DNA from: an uncultured Pelagibacteraceae bacterium
GTDB lineage: Bacteria > Pseudomonadota > Alphaproteobacteria > Pelagibacterales > Pelagibacteraceae
Assembly: GCA_902596515.1 (NCBI GenBank)
Contig: CACJUF010000009.1
Location: forward strand, 1 to 45,255
Length of the DNA: 45,255 nucleotides
Direction: 5' to 3'
In this document: one piece after another, positions 38,361-45,255 of the stretch
Position numbering within the stretch: the stretch's first letter is position 1
Layout of the letters: each line of letters starts with the position of its first letter
Notes under the pieces: model-generated
What the model was told of the DNA's origin: nothing
What the model saw: only the letters and a program-made list of their open reading frames with translations
Database searches by the model: none
Translations under genes and position numbers: made by a program

Positions 38361-39173
38361 ATGCCTAATTTACTTAGATATAAAAGTATATTTATTTCTG
38401 ATGTTCATTTAGGTACCAAGGGTTGTCAGGCGAAAAAACTTTTAGAGTTTTTTAAAAACTCAAGATCCGAAAATCTTTATCTTGTAGGGGACATTATAGA
38501 TATCTGGGAAATGCAAAAAAGTTTTTTTTGGCCTCAAGAACATAATGATGTAATCCAAAAAATTTTAAGAAAAGCTAGACATGGTACCAAAGTTTTCTAC
38601 ATAATGGGTAATCATGACGAAATGTTAAGAAAATTTATTCCAATGCATTTTGGTGACATCCATATGGTTAATAGAGTTATTCATGAAACAAATGCAGGAA
38701 AAAAATATGTTGTTGTTCATGGTGATGCTTGGGATGGTGTTATGAAACATGCTAAATGGTTATCTAAACTTGGATCAATAGCCTATAATTTACTATTAAA
38801 ATTAAATGTAATAATTAATTTTTTTAGAAGATTGAGAGGAAAAGAATATTGGTCTCTTGCAAAATTTTTAAAGTATAAAGTCAAAAATGCAGTTAAATAT
38901 ATTGGTGAATATGAAAAAACACTTTCAGATTATGCAAAAAGAAAAAAATTTGATGGAATTATTTGTGGCCACATCCATCATGCTGAGGATAGAGACTTTA
39001 ATGGGGTCAATTATTTAAATTGTGGAGACTGGGTTGAATCTTGTACCGCATTAGCCGAAAATTATGATGGTAGTTTTGAAATATTATATTGGGACAAAAT
39101 AAGAGAACAATATTTAGATGATAAAGAAATAATTGAACCAATTAAAACTGAAGAATTAAAAAAAGCTTCATAA
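38361..39173 (+). CDS. plcP: PlcP-type metallophosphoesterase, phospholipase C for lipid remodelling
   Basis: 270 residues of the calcineurin-like phosphoesterase fold. Metal ligands are Asp14 and His16 (SDVHLG), Asp44 (LVGDIID), Asn84 and His85 (GNHDEM), then VVHGDAWD and CGHIHHAED. Such proteins resemble LpxH and are often labelled UDP-diacylglucosamine hydrolase. However, LpxI is already encoded at 2424-3218, and the next gene is a lipid glycosyltransferase. The PlcP family of rhizobia and marine bacteria splits phospholipids to diacylglycerol plus a phospho-headgroup under phosphate starvation. The gene is 3 nt before agt and within a phoR-pst neighbourhood. No signal peptide is seen, fitting action at the inner membrane's cytoplasmic face. 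Confidence 0.85.
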   Translation: MPNLLRYKSIFISDVHLGTKGCQAKKLLEFFKNSRSENLYLVGDIIDIWEMQKSFFWPQEHNDVIQKILRKARHGTKVFYIMGNHDEMLRKFIPMHFGDIHMVNRVIHETNAGKKYVVVHGDAWDGVMKHAKWLSKLGSIAYNLLLKLNVIINFFRRLRGKEYWSLAKFLKYKVKNAVKYIGEYEKTLSDYAKRKKFDGIICGHIHHAEDRDFNGVNYLNCGDWVESCTALAENYDGSFEILYWDKIREQYLDDKEIIEPIKTEELKKAS

Positions 39174-39176
39174 TTA

Positions 39177-40184
39177 ATGAAAATTTTAATTGCTACAGAT
39201 GCATATTTTCCACAAGTAAATGGTGTCGTAAGAACCTTACATGAAACAGGCAATGTATTAAAAGAACAAGGTCATAGAATAGAATATATTACACCTGACT
39301 TATTTTTTACTTTTCCGATGCCGAAATATAATGAAATTAAGTTGTCTATAAATGTATGGCCAAGAGTTGGTAATTTAATAAAGAAAATCAATCCAGATGC
39401 AATTCATATCGCTACCGAAGGCCCGATAGGCACTATGGCAAGAAGATATTGTTTAAAAAATAATCTAAAGTTTACTACGAGTTTCCATACAAGATTTGAT
39501 AAATATCTAAAACTTTACTTTCCTATTATACCAGCAAAATGGGCTGAAAAATTCTTAGCAAATTTTCATAATAAGGCTGAGAGAATTTTAGTAACTACAG
39601 AGTCTATGAGAAAAGAATTAATCGATATAGGTATAGATGACAATAAAATGATTACTTGGACTAGAGGAGGAAATCATGGAGCTTTTAAGAACCCTAAAAA
39701 AATTGATTTACCTCATAAAAGACCTATTTGGATTTATGTTGGAAGAGTTGCAGTTGAAAAAAACATAAGAGCTTTTTTAGAATGTGATTTAGAAGGTACA
39801 AAAATAATTATAGGAAAAGGACCTGATTTAAAAAAATTGAAAAAAGAATTCCCTAAAGATATTTTTTTAGGAGAAAAAACAAATGGTGAATTAGCATCAC
39901 ATTTTGCATCCTCTGATGTTTTTGTTTTCCCTAGTAAAACAGATACATTTGGAATTGTAGTTACAGAAGCTTTAAATTGTGGAACACCTGTTGCTGCGTA
40001 TCCTGTTCCAGGTCCTAAAGATATATTTGAAGGATCCAAAATAAATTGTTTAGATGATGATCTTAAAGTATCAGCCCAAAAAGCTTTAAAAGTTGACAGA
40101 AATGATTGTCTTGAATTTGCAAAAAAATTCACTTGGGAAGAAACAGCAAAAATATTTTTTAACAATATTTCACCAAATCATTAG
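39177..40184 (+). CDS. agt: GT4 glycosyltransferase, probable diacylglycerol glycosyltransferase Agt
   Basis: 335 residues, GT-B fold. The N-terminal acceptor domain has the GT4 opening ILIATDAYFPQVNGVVRTLHE and HIATEGPIGTMARRY. The C-terminal donor domain has WIYVGRVAVEKNI and the E-x7-E-type site in FPSKTDTFGIVVTEALNCGT. Relatives include glycolipid synthases and mannosyltransferases. Placement 3 nt after plcP, as in marine bacteria that replace phospholipids with monoglucosyl- or glucuronosyl-diacylglycerol, makes Agt the best reading. The donor sugar cannot be read from sequence. It would take diacylglycerol released by PlcP and cap it with sugar. Confidence 0.83.
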   Translation: MKILIATDAYFPQVNGVVRTLHETGNVLKEQGHRIEYITPDLFFTFPMPKYNEIKLSINVWPRVGNLIKKINPDAIHIATEGPIGTMARRYCLKNNLKFTTSFHTRFDKYLKLYFPIIPAKWAEKFLANFHNKAERILVTTESMRKELIDIGIDDNKMITWTRGGNHGAFKNPKKIDLPHKRPIWIYVGRVAVEKNIRAFLECDLEGTKIIIGKGPDLKKLKKEFPKDIFLGEKTNGELASHFASSDVFVFPSKTDTFGIVVTEALNCGTPVAAYPVPGPKDIFEGSKINCLDDDLKVSAQKALKVDRNDCLEFAKKFTWEETAKIFFNNISPNH

Positions 40185-40194
40185 TTAATTTTTC

Positions 40195-40237
40195 CTTAAT
40201 TTATTTGCATTAAAAAGTGTAATGATGCAAAATTAAG
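40195..40237 (+). other. Long stem-loop between agt and phoR
   Basis: CTTAATTT (40195-40202) pairs with AAATTAAG (40230-40237). TGCA (40206-40209) pairs with TGCA (40226-40229). TTA (40210-40212) pairs with TAA (40220-40222). Bulges are ATT on one side and TGA on the other, and the loop has seven bases. It fills most of the 65-nt gap. It has no U run, so an mRNA processing/stability element or a regulator site are both possible. Confidence 0.4.
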
Positions 40238-40249
40238 CCATCTAAATTT

Positions 40250-41395
40250 ATGGAATATTTCGTCATTCTACTTATAGTTGTGATAGTTTATCTTCTCTAT
40301 TTACTTAATCAAAAAAAAAATAAATCAATAAATACCGCTACAATAGTTAATAAAAGAGAAGAAAAAACAAAAAGAGTAATTATTGATGAGCTTGAAGATC
40401 AATTTTTTGCATTAAATAAATTTAACATAATTAAATATGCCAATCCAAGTGCATTAAAAAGATTTGGAAGTAATTTAATTGATAAAAACATATCTTCTAT
40501 AATTCGAAAACCAGAATTAATAGAAAATATTGAAAAAGCTATCGTAGAAAATAAAACAAAAAATATCGATGTTGAAATTGACCTCCCATCATATCAATTC
40601 TATAAAATTTATATTATTCCTGGCCCAACTCATTTGTTTACTGAACCAGACTCTGTTGTGTTATTTTTAAAAGATTTTACTGAAATTACAAAAGCACAAA
40701 AATTTAAAACTGATTTTGTAGCAAATGTAAGCCATGAATTAAGAACACCTTTAATGGCAATCAAAGGATCGCTAGAAACAATTGAGGGCCCAGCGTCTGA
40801 TGATGAAAAGGCTAAAAAAAAATTTATGAAAATAATGACTGATCAATCAAATAGAATGGAAAATTTAATTAATGATCTTTTAATACTCACAAGAATTGAA
40901 TTAGAAGAACACATAAGGCCAAACTCTTTAGTTGATATAAATGATCTTTTCAAAACAATCATCAGTAATTTTGAGATTGTTTTAAAAAGAAAGAAATTAA
41001 ATATTAATTTATCTCTCGCCAATCAAACAGTTGTTATTGGAGATGAAAAAAAATTACAAACTGTTTTTTCTAATCTTTTAGATAATGCAATTAAGTATTC
41101 AAAGGAAAATAAGTCTATTTTTATATCAAGCAAAATTAGCGATGGTAAATTGTTAGAAAAAAATTTTATGATCAGTATTAAAGACGAAGGTGTTGGCATT
41201 CCTCAAAGATATATTTCTAGAATTACAGAAAGATTTTTTAGGGTAGATCATGAACAAAGTAACAAGGTTGGTGGAACCGGTTTAGGATTAGCTATTGTTA
41301 AACATATAGTTACTCAACATCGTGGACACTATGAGATTCTAAGTGAGGAAAACCAAGGAACTGAAATTCAAATTTATTTACCAGCGAAAACTTAA
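40250..41395 (+). CDS. phoR: Phosphate-regulon sensor histidine kinase PhoR
   Basis: 381 residues. One N-terminal membrane helix (about 2-21) is followed by a basic segment, a PAS domain (about 40-145), the HisKA helix with phospho-acceptor His162 (NVSHELRTPLMAIKGSLETI), and the catalytic domain with NLLDNAIKYSKENK, DEGVGIPQRYISRITERFFR and GGTGLGLAIVKHI. This single-helix PAS architecture is that of PhoR, which reads phosphate status through the Pst-PhoU complex and phosphorylates PhoB. The position before pst genes supports that. PhoB is not in the window; it probably lies beyond pstA with pstB and phoU. Confidence 0.9.
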   Translation: MEYFVILLIVVIVYLLYLLNQKKNKSINTATIVNKREEKTKRVIIDELEDQFFALNKFNIIKYANPSALKRFGSNLIDKNISSIIRKPELIENIEKAIVENKTKNIDVEIDLPSYQFYKIYIIPGPTHLFTEPDSVVLFLKDFTEITKAQKFKTDFVANVSHELRTPLMAIKGSLETIEGPASDDEKAKKKFMKIMTDQSNRMENLINDLLILTRIELEEHIRPNSLVDINDLFKTIISNFEIVLKRKKLNINLSLANQTVVIGDEKKLQTVFSNLLDNAIKYSKENKSIFISSKISDGKLLEKNFMISIKDEGVGIPQRYISRITERFFRVDHEQSNKVGGTGLGLAIVKHIVTQHRGHYEILSEENQGTEIQIYLPAKT

Positions 41396-41486
41396 ATTTA
41401 AAAAATATTATATTGTAATAGTTTTAGAAGGTTTTTTTAACAATTCTTTACTTGATTAATGTTAATCTTTTAATTAATTTTTTTAT

Positions 41487-42095
41487 ATGGTTAAAATATT
41501 CAAAAATATTTTGATTTTTGCTTTTTTATTAAGCTCTATAACAACAAGTGTTTTTTCTAAAGATATCACAACATTATTAAGAAATCAGCAACTTACAGTT
41601 TTTGATATTGGAATTTTTAGATTAGAGGCAGATTTGAAAACTTCATATCCTTCTATTAAAGATCATTTAGAAGTTACTGAAGCTGAATTTTATACAGACG
41701 TAGTTACCTCGTATTCTAAAAATTCAATTGATTTAATTGTTTCTGTTCCTATGAATAGAAATCTCAAGAAGGAAAATTATTTTTCAGATTCTTTTAGATG
41801 TAGAAATATTTTTAATTCTGTAAGAGATTTTTTATTGAGGAATGAAAATTTGAGTAATTATAGATATACTATGGCTACAAGCTATTTAACCTCTATATTT
41901 TCAACCCCAAGTTCATGGCCAAGCTGGAGATATGATGAAGAAATTAGAGAGGAATTAGTAAACTTAGTAAAACTAGAAATAACTTTACGTCCAACAAAAG
42001 AACTAGCTCTTAATGAACAGGTAAACCCTGTTTCATGTATTGGTGGCTTAGAAACTGATATTGATCAAATAATTATATCAAAAAAATACAACTAA
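41487..42095 (+). CDS. Secreted protein of unknown function between phoR and pstS
   Basis: 202 residues that I do not recognise. An N-terminal signal peptide (about 1-24, MVKIFKNILIFAFLLSSITT then SVFSKD) predicts export to the periplasm. The mature part is mixed alpha/beta in appearance and holds only two cysteines, Cys105 and Cys184, which could form a disulfide. It has a Ser/Trp-rich turn at 139-149 (STPSSWPSWRY) and no membrane anchor. It has its own 91-nt upstream gap. Its stop is 109 nt before pstS and 21 nt before the Pho box. Its position inside the phosphate cluster suggests a role in phosphate acquisition or sensing, but that is guilt by association only. Confidence 0.8.
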   Translation: MVKIFKNILIFAFLLSSITTSVFSKDITTLLRNQQLTVFDIGIFRLEADLKTSYPSIKDHLEVTEAEFYTDVVTSYSKNSIDLIVSVPMNRNLKKENYFSDSFRCRNIFNSVRDFLLRNENLSNYRYTMATSYLTSIFSTPSSWPSWRYDEEIREELVNLVKLEITLRPTKELALNEQVNPVSCIGGLETDIDQIIISKKYN

Positions 42096-42116
42096 AAAGT
42101 TACCTTTTTAACAAAA

Positions 42117-42134
42117 GTGTAACAATTCTGTAAT
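42117..42134 (+). promoter_or_regulatory. Pho box upstream of pstS
   Basis: GTGTAAC-AATT-CTGTAAT: two TGTAA-containing 7-mers with a 4-base spacer, matching the PhoB direct-repeat layout and, in the second unit, CTGT-A-T of the consensus. A -10-like TTTATA/TTATAC (42152-42158) lies about 18 bases after it. The pstS ATG is 70 nt downstream, with ribosome site AAGGA at 42191-42195. Confidence 0.75.
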
Positions 42135-42204
42135 ATTAAAGATTCAATAAATTTATACGAGTCAATCATCTTTTAATTAATAAATAACGAAAGGATTAAA
42201 GATA

Positions 42205-43236
42205 ATGAAAAAACTAACTATAGTAATTGCTTCTTTAGTTGCACTTTCAATTGCAACTGTTGCTCAAGCAAGAGATCAAATTAAGATAGTTGGTTCTTCT
42301 ACAGTATTCCCTTATGCAACAGTTGTTGCTGAAAGATTTGGTGGTTCAGGATTTAAAACTCCTGTAATCGAGTCTACTGGTACTGGTGGTGGAGCTAAAC
42401 TATTCTGTGCTGGTGTAGGTGAACAACATCCAGATATTACAAATGCATCAAGAGCTATGAAAGATAAAGAAAAAGCTCTATGTAAGAAAAATGGTGTTAA
42501 TGATATCGTTGAGATCGTAATTGGTAACGATGGTATTACATTAGCTTACAGCAAAGATGCAAAACCAGTAAACTTTACTAAAGAACAATTATATTTAGCA
42601 CTTGCTGCTCATACAGTTGTTGATGGTAAATTAGTTCCAAATATTTATAAAACTTGGGACCAAATTGACCCTAGCTTACCAAAACAAAAAATTTCAGTGA
42701 TGATCCCACCAGGAACATCAGGAACTAGAGATGCTTGGAATTCTTTAGTAATGAAAAAAGGTATGACTAAAGAAGCTAAAGCTCTTTATAAAGCTGGTTT
42801 TGAAGCTGGAAATAAAAAATACAAAAAACCTCAAAAACTTTACAGAGAAGATGGTGCTGCTATTGAAGTTGGAGAAAACGATAGTTTAATCATCCAAAAG
42901 TTAACTCAAGATAAAGAAATGTTTGGTTTCTTTGGTTTCAGTTATTTCTTAGCTGCAAAAGATAAATTGCAAGCAGCAAGTATTGATGGTGGACAACCGT
43001 CATTAAAGTCTATTCAAGACTACAGTTATGCTGTTGCTAGACCTTTATTCTTCTACGTGAAAAAAGCACACGTTGGAGTAATTCCAGGCTTACATGAGTT
43101 TGTGAAAGAATTCACAACTAAGAAAGCTATTGGAAAAGGGGGTTACTTAGCAGACATTGGTTTAGTGCCATTAGACTCTAAGTTGTATAAAACAACTAGA
43201 ACTAATGCTACGAAGCTAGTTGCTATGGGTAATTAA
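42205..43236 (+). CDS. pstS: Phosphate ABC transporter periplasmic binding protein PstS
   Basis: 343 residues. A signal peptide (about 1-22, MKKLTIVIASLVALSIATVA then QA-R) is followed by the PstS phosphate-binding start IKIVGSSTVFPYATVVAERF, then ESTGTGGGAKLFCAGVG, NASRAMKDKE and MIPPGTSGTRDAWNSL, which surround the phosphate in this family. It captures orthophosphate for PstCAB. Codon choice is visibly less AT-biased than in the flanking genes, as for aapJ, suggesting very high expression. It has a Pho box upstream and a strong hairpin terminator downstream, before pstC. Confidence 0.96.
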   Translation: MKKLTIVIASLVALSIATVAQARDQIKIVGSSTVFPYATVVAERFGGSGFKTPVIESTGTGGGAKLFCAGVGEQHPDITNASRAMKDKEKALCKKNGVNDIVEIVIGNDGITLAYSKDAKPVNFTKEQLYLALAAHTVVDGKLVPNIYKTWDQIDPSLPKQKISVMIPPGTSGTRDAWNSLVMKKGMTKEAKALYKAGFEAGNKKYKKPQKLYREDGAAIEVGENDSLIIQKLTQDKEMFGFFGFSYFLAAKDKLQAASIDGGQPSLKSIQDYSYAVARPLFFYVKKAHVGVIPGLHEFVKEFTTKKAIGKGGYLADIGLVPLDSKLYKTTRTNATKLVAMGN

Positions 43237-43260
43237 TTATTCCTCAGTTAACAAATGATT

Positions 43261-43292
43261 AAAAAGGGGGTCTTTTTAGACCCCTTTTTTTT
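43261..43292 (+). terminator. Intrinsic terminator between pstS and pstC
   Basis: AAAAAG then GGGGTC (43267-43272), loop TTTTTA, GACCCC (43279-43284), then TTTTTTTT (43285-43292). The six-pair GC-rich core is extended by a G-T pair and A/T pairs. It lies 24 nt after the pstS stop and 35 nt before the GTG of pstC. It mirrors the aapJ/aapQ arrangement. Confidence 0.9.
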
Positions 43293-43327
43293 AAAAAAAG
43301 AGTAAAGTCCTCACTTAAGGAGATTCT

Positions 43328-44713
43328 GTGAACTTAATATTATTTACATTTATTGTTCTTCTAGGTTTCACAAGCTATTATTTTGGACGCAAAAAAGCAT
43401 ATACAATTCAATCTACAAAAAAAAGATTAACCGCATTACCACAATTTTATGGTTATTATCTTGCAATCTGGTGTGCAATACCAGCCTTTATAATTTTTTC
43501 ATTATGGGCAATTTTTGAGCCCACAATTGTAAAACTATTAATCTTAAGTGATTATTCAAATCAAGGTTATCTTGATGATGAATTAAATTTATTATACGAA
43601 AAATCAAAAGCATTGTCTCGAGGGCAATTCACTGGAGAAATTACACCTTTAATTGAAGCTTCAGCTGAAAAATATTTAAGTCTTCGATCAATAGCTCAAA
43701 GTTCAAAAGTTGTTATAGTATTATCTGCAATTATTGCCTCTGTTGCTTATGCGTATAAAAGAATTTCATCTAATTCTAGAACAAGAGAACCAGTTGAAAA
43801 ATTTTTGAACGCAGTTTTATTTACAGCTTCTTTAGCTGCAATATTAACTACTGTTGGAATAGTTTTCTCACTTATATTTCAAACTATAGATTTTTTTAAA
43901 GTAATTCCATTATTTGATTTTGTCTTTGGAACTCACTGGTATCCAGCAAAAGCTTTTGTTAGAGATTCTTCTGAGGCTTTAGATCCGACAATGTATTCAG
44001 ATACTTTTGGAGCAGTCCCTATTTTTGCAGGTACTTTTTTTATTGCATTTATTGCTATGTGCGTTGCTATCCCAATTGGATTAATGAGTGGAATTTATTT
44101 AGCTGAATATGCATCAACTAAAGTTAGACAATATGCAAAACCATTAATTGAAATTTTAGCTGGTATACCAACAGTTGTTTATGGTTTTTTTGCTGCCCTA
44201 ACTGTTGGACCATTTTTGAAAGAATTAGGAACTTCAATGGGTCTTGAGGTTTCAGCTGAAAGTGCTTTAGCAGCAGGAGGGGTAATGGGTATTATGATTA
44301 TACCATTTATTTCAAGTTTAAGTGACGATGTAATTACAAGTGTGCCCCAAAGTTTAAGAGATGGAAGTTACGCTATGGGAGCAACTAAATCAGAAACAAT
44401 TAAGAGAGTTATTTTTCCCGCGGCATTGCCGGGGATAGTTGGATCTATTTTACTTGGTGTTTCAAGAGCTATTGGAGAAACAATGATAGTTGTTATGGCC
44501 TCTGGTTTAGCTGCTAATTTAACTTTAAATCCTTTAGAGTCTACTTCAACGATTACAGCTCAAATTGTAGTTATTCTAATTGGTGACCAAGCTTTTGGCG
44601 ACCCAAAAACGCAAGCTGCTTTTGCTTTAGGTATGTCATTATTTTTAGTAACACTTTGTTTAAATATTGTGGCCTTGAGAGTAGTTAAAAAATATAGAGA
44701 AAAATATGAATAA
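43328..44713 (+). CDS. pstC: Phosphate ABC transporter permease PstC
   Basis: 461 residues. One of the two membrane subunits of the high-affinity phosphate importer. Hydrophobic helices occur at about 1-17, 37-62, 125-143, 159-182, and then through the permease core from about 230. The ATPase-contact EAA loop is SLRDGSYAMGATKSETIKRVIFPAAL (about 342-367), followed by GIVGSILLGVSRAIGETMIV. IEILAGIPTVVYGFFAALTVGP is the family signature. The N-terminal ~200 residues are an extension found in long PstC proteins. The GTG start at 43328 has a strong ribosome site AAGGAGAT (43317-43324). The pstA ATG overlaps its end by 8 nt. Confidence 0.93.
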   Translation: MNLILFTFIVLLGFTSYYFGRKKAYTIQSTKKRLTALPQFYGYYLAIWCAIPAFIIFSLWAIFEPTIVKLLILSDYSNQGYLDDELNLLYEKSKALSRGQFTGEITPLIEASAEKYLSLRSIAQSSKVVIVLSAIIASVAYAYKRISSNSRTREPVEKFLNAVLFTASLAAILTTVGIVFSLIFQTIDFFKVIPLFDFVFGTHWYPAKAFVRDSSEALDPTMYSDTFGAVPIFAGTFFIAFIAMCVAIPIGLMSGIYLAEYASTKVRQYAKPLIEILAGIPTVVYGFFAALTVGPFLKELGTSMGLEVSAESALAAGGVMGIMIIPFISSLSDDVITSVPQSLRDGSYAMGATKSETIKRVIFPAALPGIVGSILLGVSRAIGETMIVVMASGLAANLTLNPLESTSTITAQIVVILIGDQAFGDPKTQAAFALGMSLFLVTLCLNIVALRVVKKYREKYE

Positions 44714-45255
44714 AAATAAAGAACAATTATTAAATAAAAGATATAAAGCTGAACAGCGATTTCGCTTATACGGTCTGAGTGCAATTTTTATGGCACTTTT
44801 ATTTTTAACAATCTTTATTTTTAAAATTTTTTCAACTGGCTATTCAGCTTTTCAAAAAACATGGCTTATTGTTCCAGTAACTTTCGATGCTGAATTAATG
44901 ATGTTAGACCAAAATCCTTCTAAAGAAGATTTACAGGACGCTGATTATTACGATATAGCATTAAAATCAATGGCTGATTTAGATCCAAACGCCAATGAAG
45001 ATCAAGAAAATGAATTGAAGAGAATGGTGTCTTATTTTTTTGAAAAAGAAATTAAAAATGAACTTTTAAATGACCCTAATTTAATAGGAAAAACAAAGGA
45101 AGTTTATCTAACTGCTTCAGATGATTTAGACCAAGTCTTTAAAGGAAATTATCCAAGAGATTTACCTGAAGACCAAAGAAGAGTAAGCGATTATCAATTA
45201 AAAATTTTTGATCAACTTGTTGCAAATGGTAAGGTTGAAAGTAAATTTAATATAA
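44706..45255 (+). CDS. pstA: Phosphate ABC transporter permease PstA, N-terminal part (cut by the window end)
   Basis: 183 residues are visible before the window ends in frame. After a basic start (MNKNKEQLLNKRYKAEQRFR), one membrane helix (about 25-45) is followed by at least 135 hydrophilic, acid-rich residues with no second helix yet. This fits the long PstA form with a large periplasmic loop before the permease core. The identity rests on position and this N-terminal layout, since the conserved core lies beyond the window. It overlaps pstC by 8 nt. pstB and phoU are expected to follow. Confidence 0.8.
   Translation, partial: MNKNKEQLLNKRYKAEQRFRLYGLSAIFMALLFLTIFIFKIFSTGYSAFQKTWLIVPVTFDAELMMLDQNPSKEDLQDADYYDIALKSMADLDPNANEDQENELKRMVSYFFEKEIKNELLNDPNLIGKTKEVYLTASDDLDQVFKGNYPRDLPEDQRRVSDYQLKIFDQLVANGKVESKFNI

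Noticed and set aside
38361..39173. LpxH, lipid A pyrophosphatase
   Set aside because: LpxI is encoded between lpxA and lpxB in this window, and the neighbours of this gene are lipid-remodelling and phosphate genes.
41396..41486. Pho box before the unknown secreted gene (TTGTAATAGTTTTAGAAG)
   Set aside because: Only the first 7-mer fits the consensus; the second half does not.

Overview
This is a very AT-rich (roughly 30% GC by eye), extremely gene-dense bacterial segment. The protein content, near-zero intergenic spacing, start/stop overlaps and gene order point to the streamlined marine alphaproteobacterial clade SAR11 (Pelagibacterales, 'Candidatus Pelagibacter'-like). The supporting groups are the alphaproteobacterial skp-fabZ-lpxD-lpxA-lpxI-lpxB cluster, a LexA gene with a GTTC-N7-GTTC box, fused IspDF, NtrYX next to TrkAH, and an AapJQMP amino-acid transporter. 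This is an inference from gene content; no phylogeny was run.

Layout. (1) 1-4351, + strand: tail of an OmpH/Skp chaperone gene, then fabZ, lpxD, lpxA, lpxI and lpxB (lipid A synthesis). (2) 4331-11738, - strand: a long operon read ppiD-like, trpE, trpG, trpD, trpC, lexA, gltX, with an SOS box before lexA. (3) 11810-18247, + strand: tpiA, secG, pyrG, kdsA, eno, ftsB, lipA and a COQ10/RatA-like gene. (4) 18224-20287, - strand: CinA C-terminal domain gene, pgpA, ispDF. (5) 20314-26253, + strand: ntrY, ntrX, trkA, trkH, then tRNA-Arg(TCT). (6) 26537-30986: aapJ, a hairpin terminator, aapQ, aapM, aapP. (7) 31150-31721: an XRE regulator facing tRNA-Asn(GTT) and tRNA-Cys(GCA). (8) 31845-37377: valS, ilvD, manC in touching frames. 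(9) 37378-45255: a phosphate-stress region with a lipid/diacylglycerol kinase-like gene divergent from plcP and agt, then phoR, an unrecognised secreted protein, pstS (behind a Pho box), a hairpin terminator, pstC and the start of pstA.

The most system-like part is region 9. A PlcP-type phospholipase C and a diacylglycerol glycosyltransferase would replace phospholipids with phosphorus-free glycolipids during phosphate starvation. A DAG-kinase-like enzyme could run the opposite way, PhoR senses phosphate, and Pst imports it. Lipid renovation itself is already reported for SAR11. The less described parts here are the secreted 202-residue protein between phoR and pstS, the divergent kinase, and several regulatory structures.

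Other second-look items are an NtrX whose sigma-54 contact loop and Walker B glutamate are both lost, hairpin terminators placed between each solute-binding gene and its GTG-started permease gene, and inverted repeats before aapJ and between tpiA and the trp operon. I saw no mobile element, CRISPR array, prophage or rRNA gene, and no gene-free stretch longer than 300 bases.
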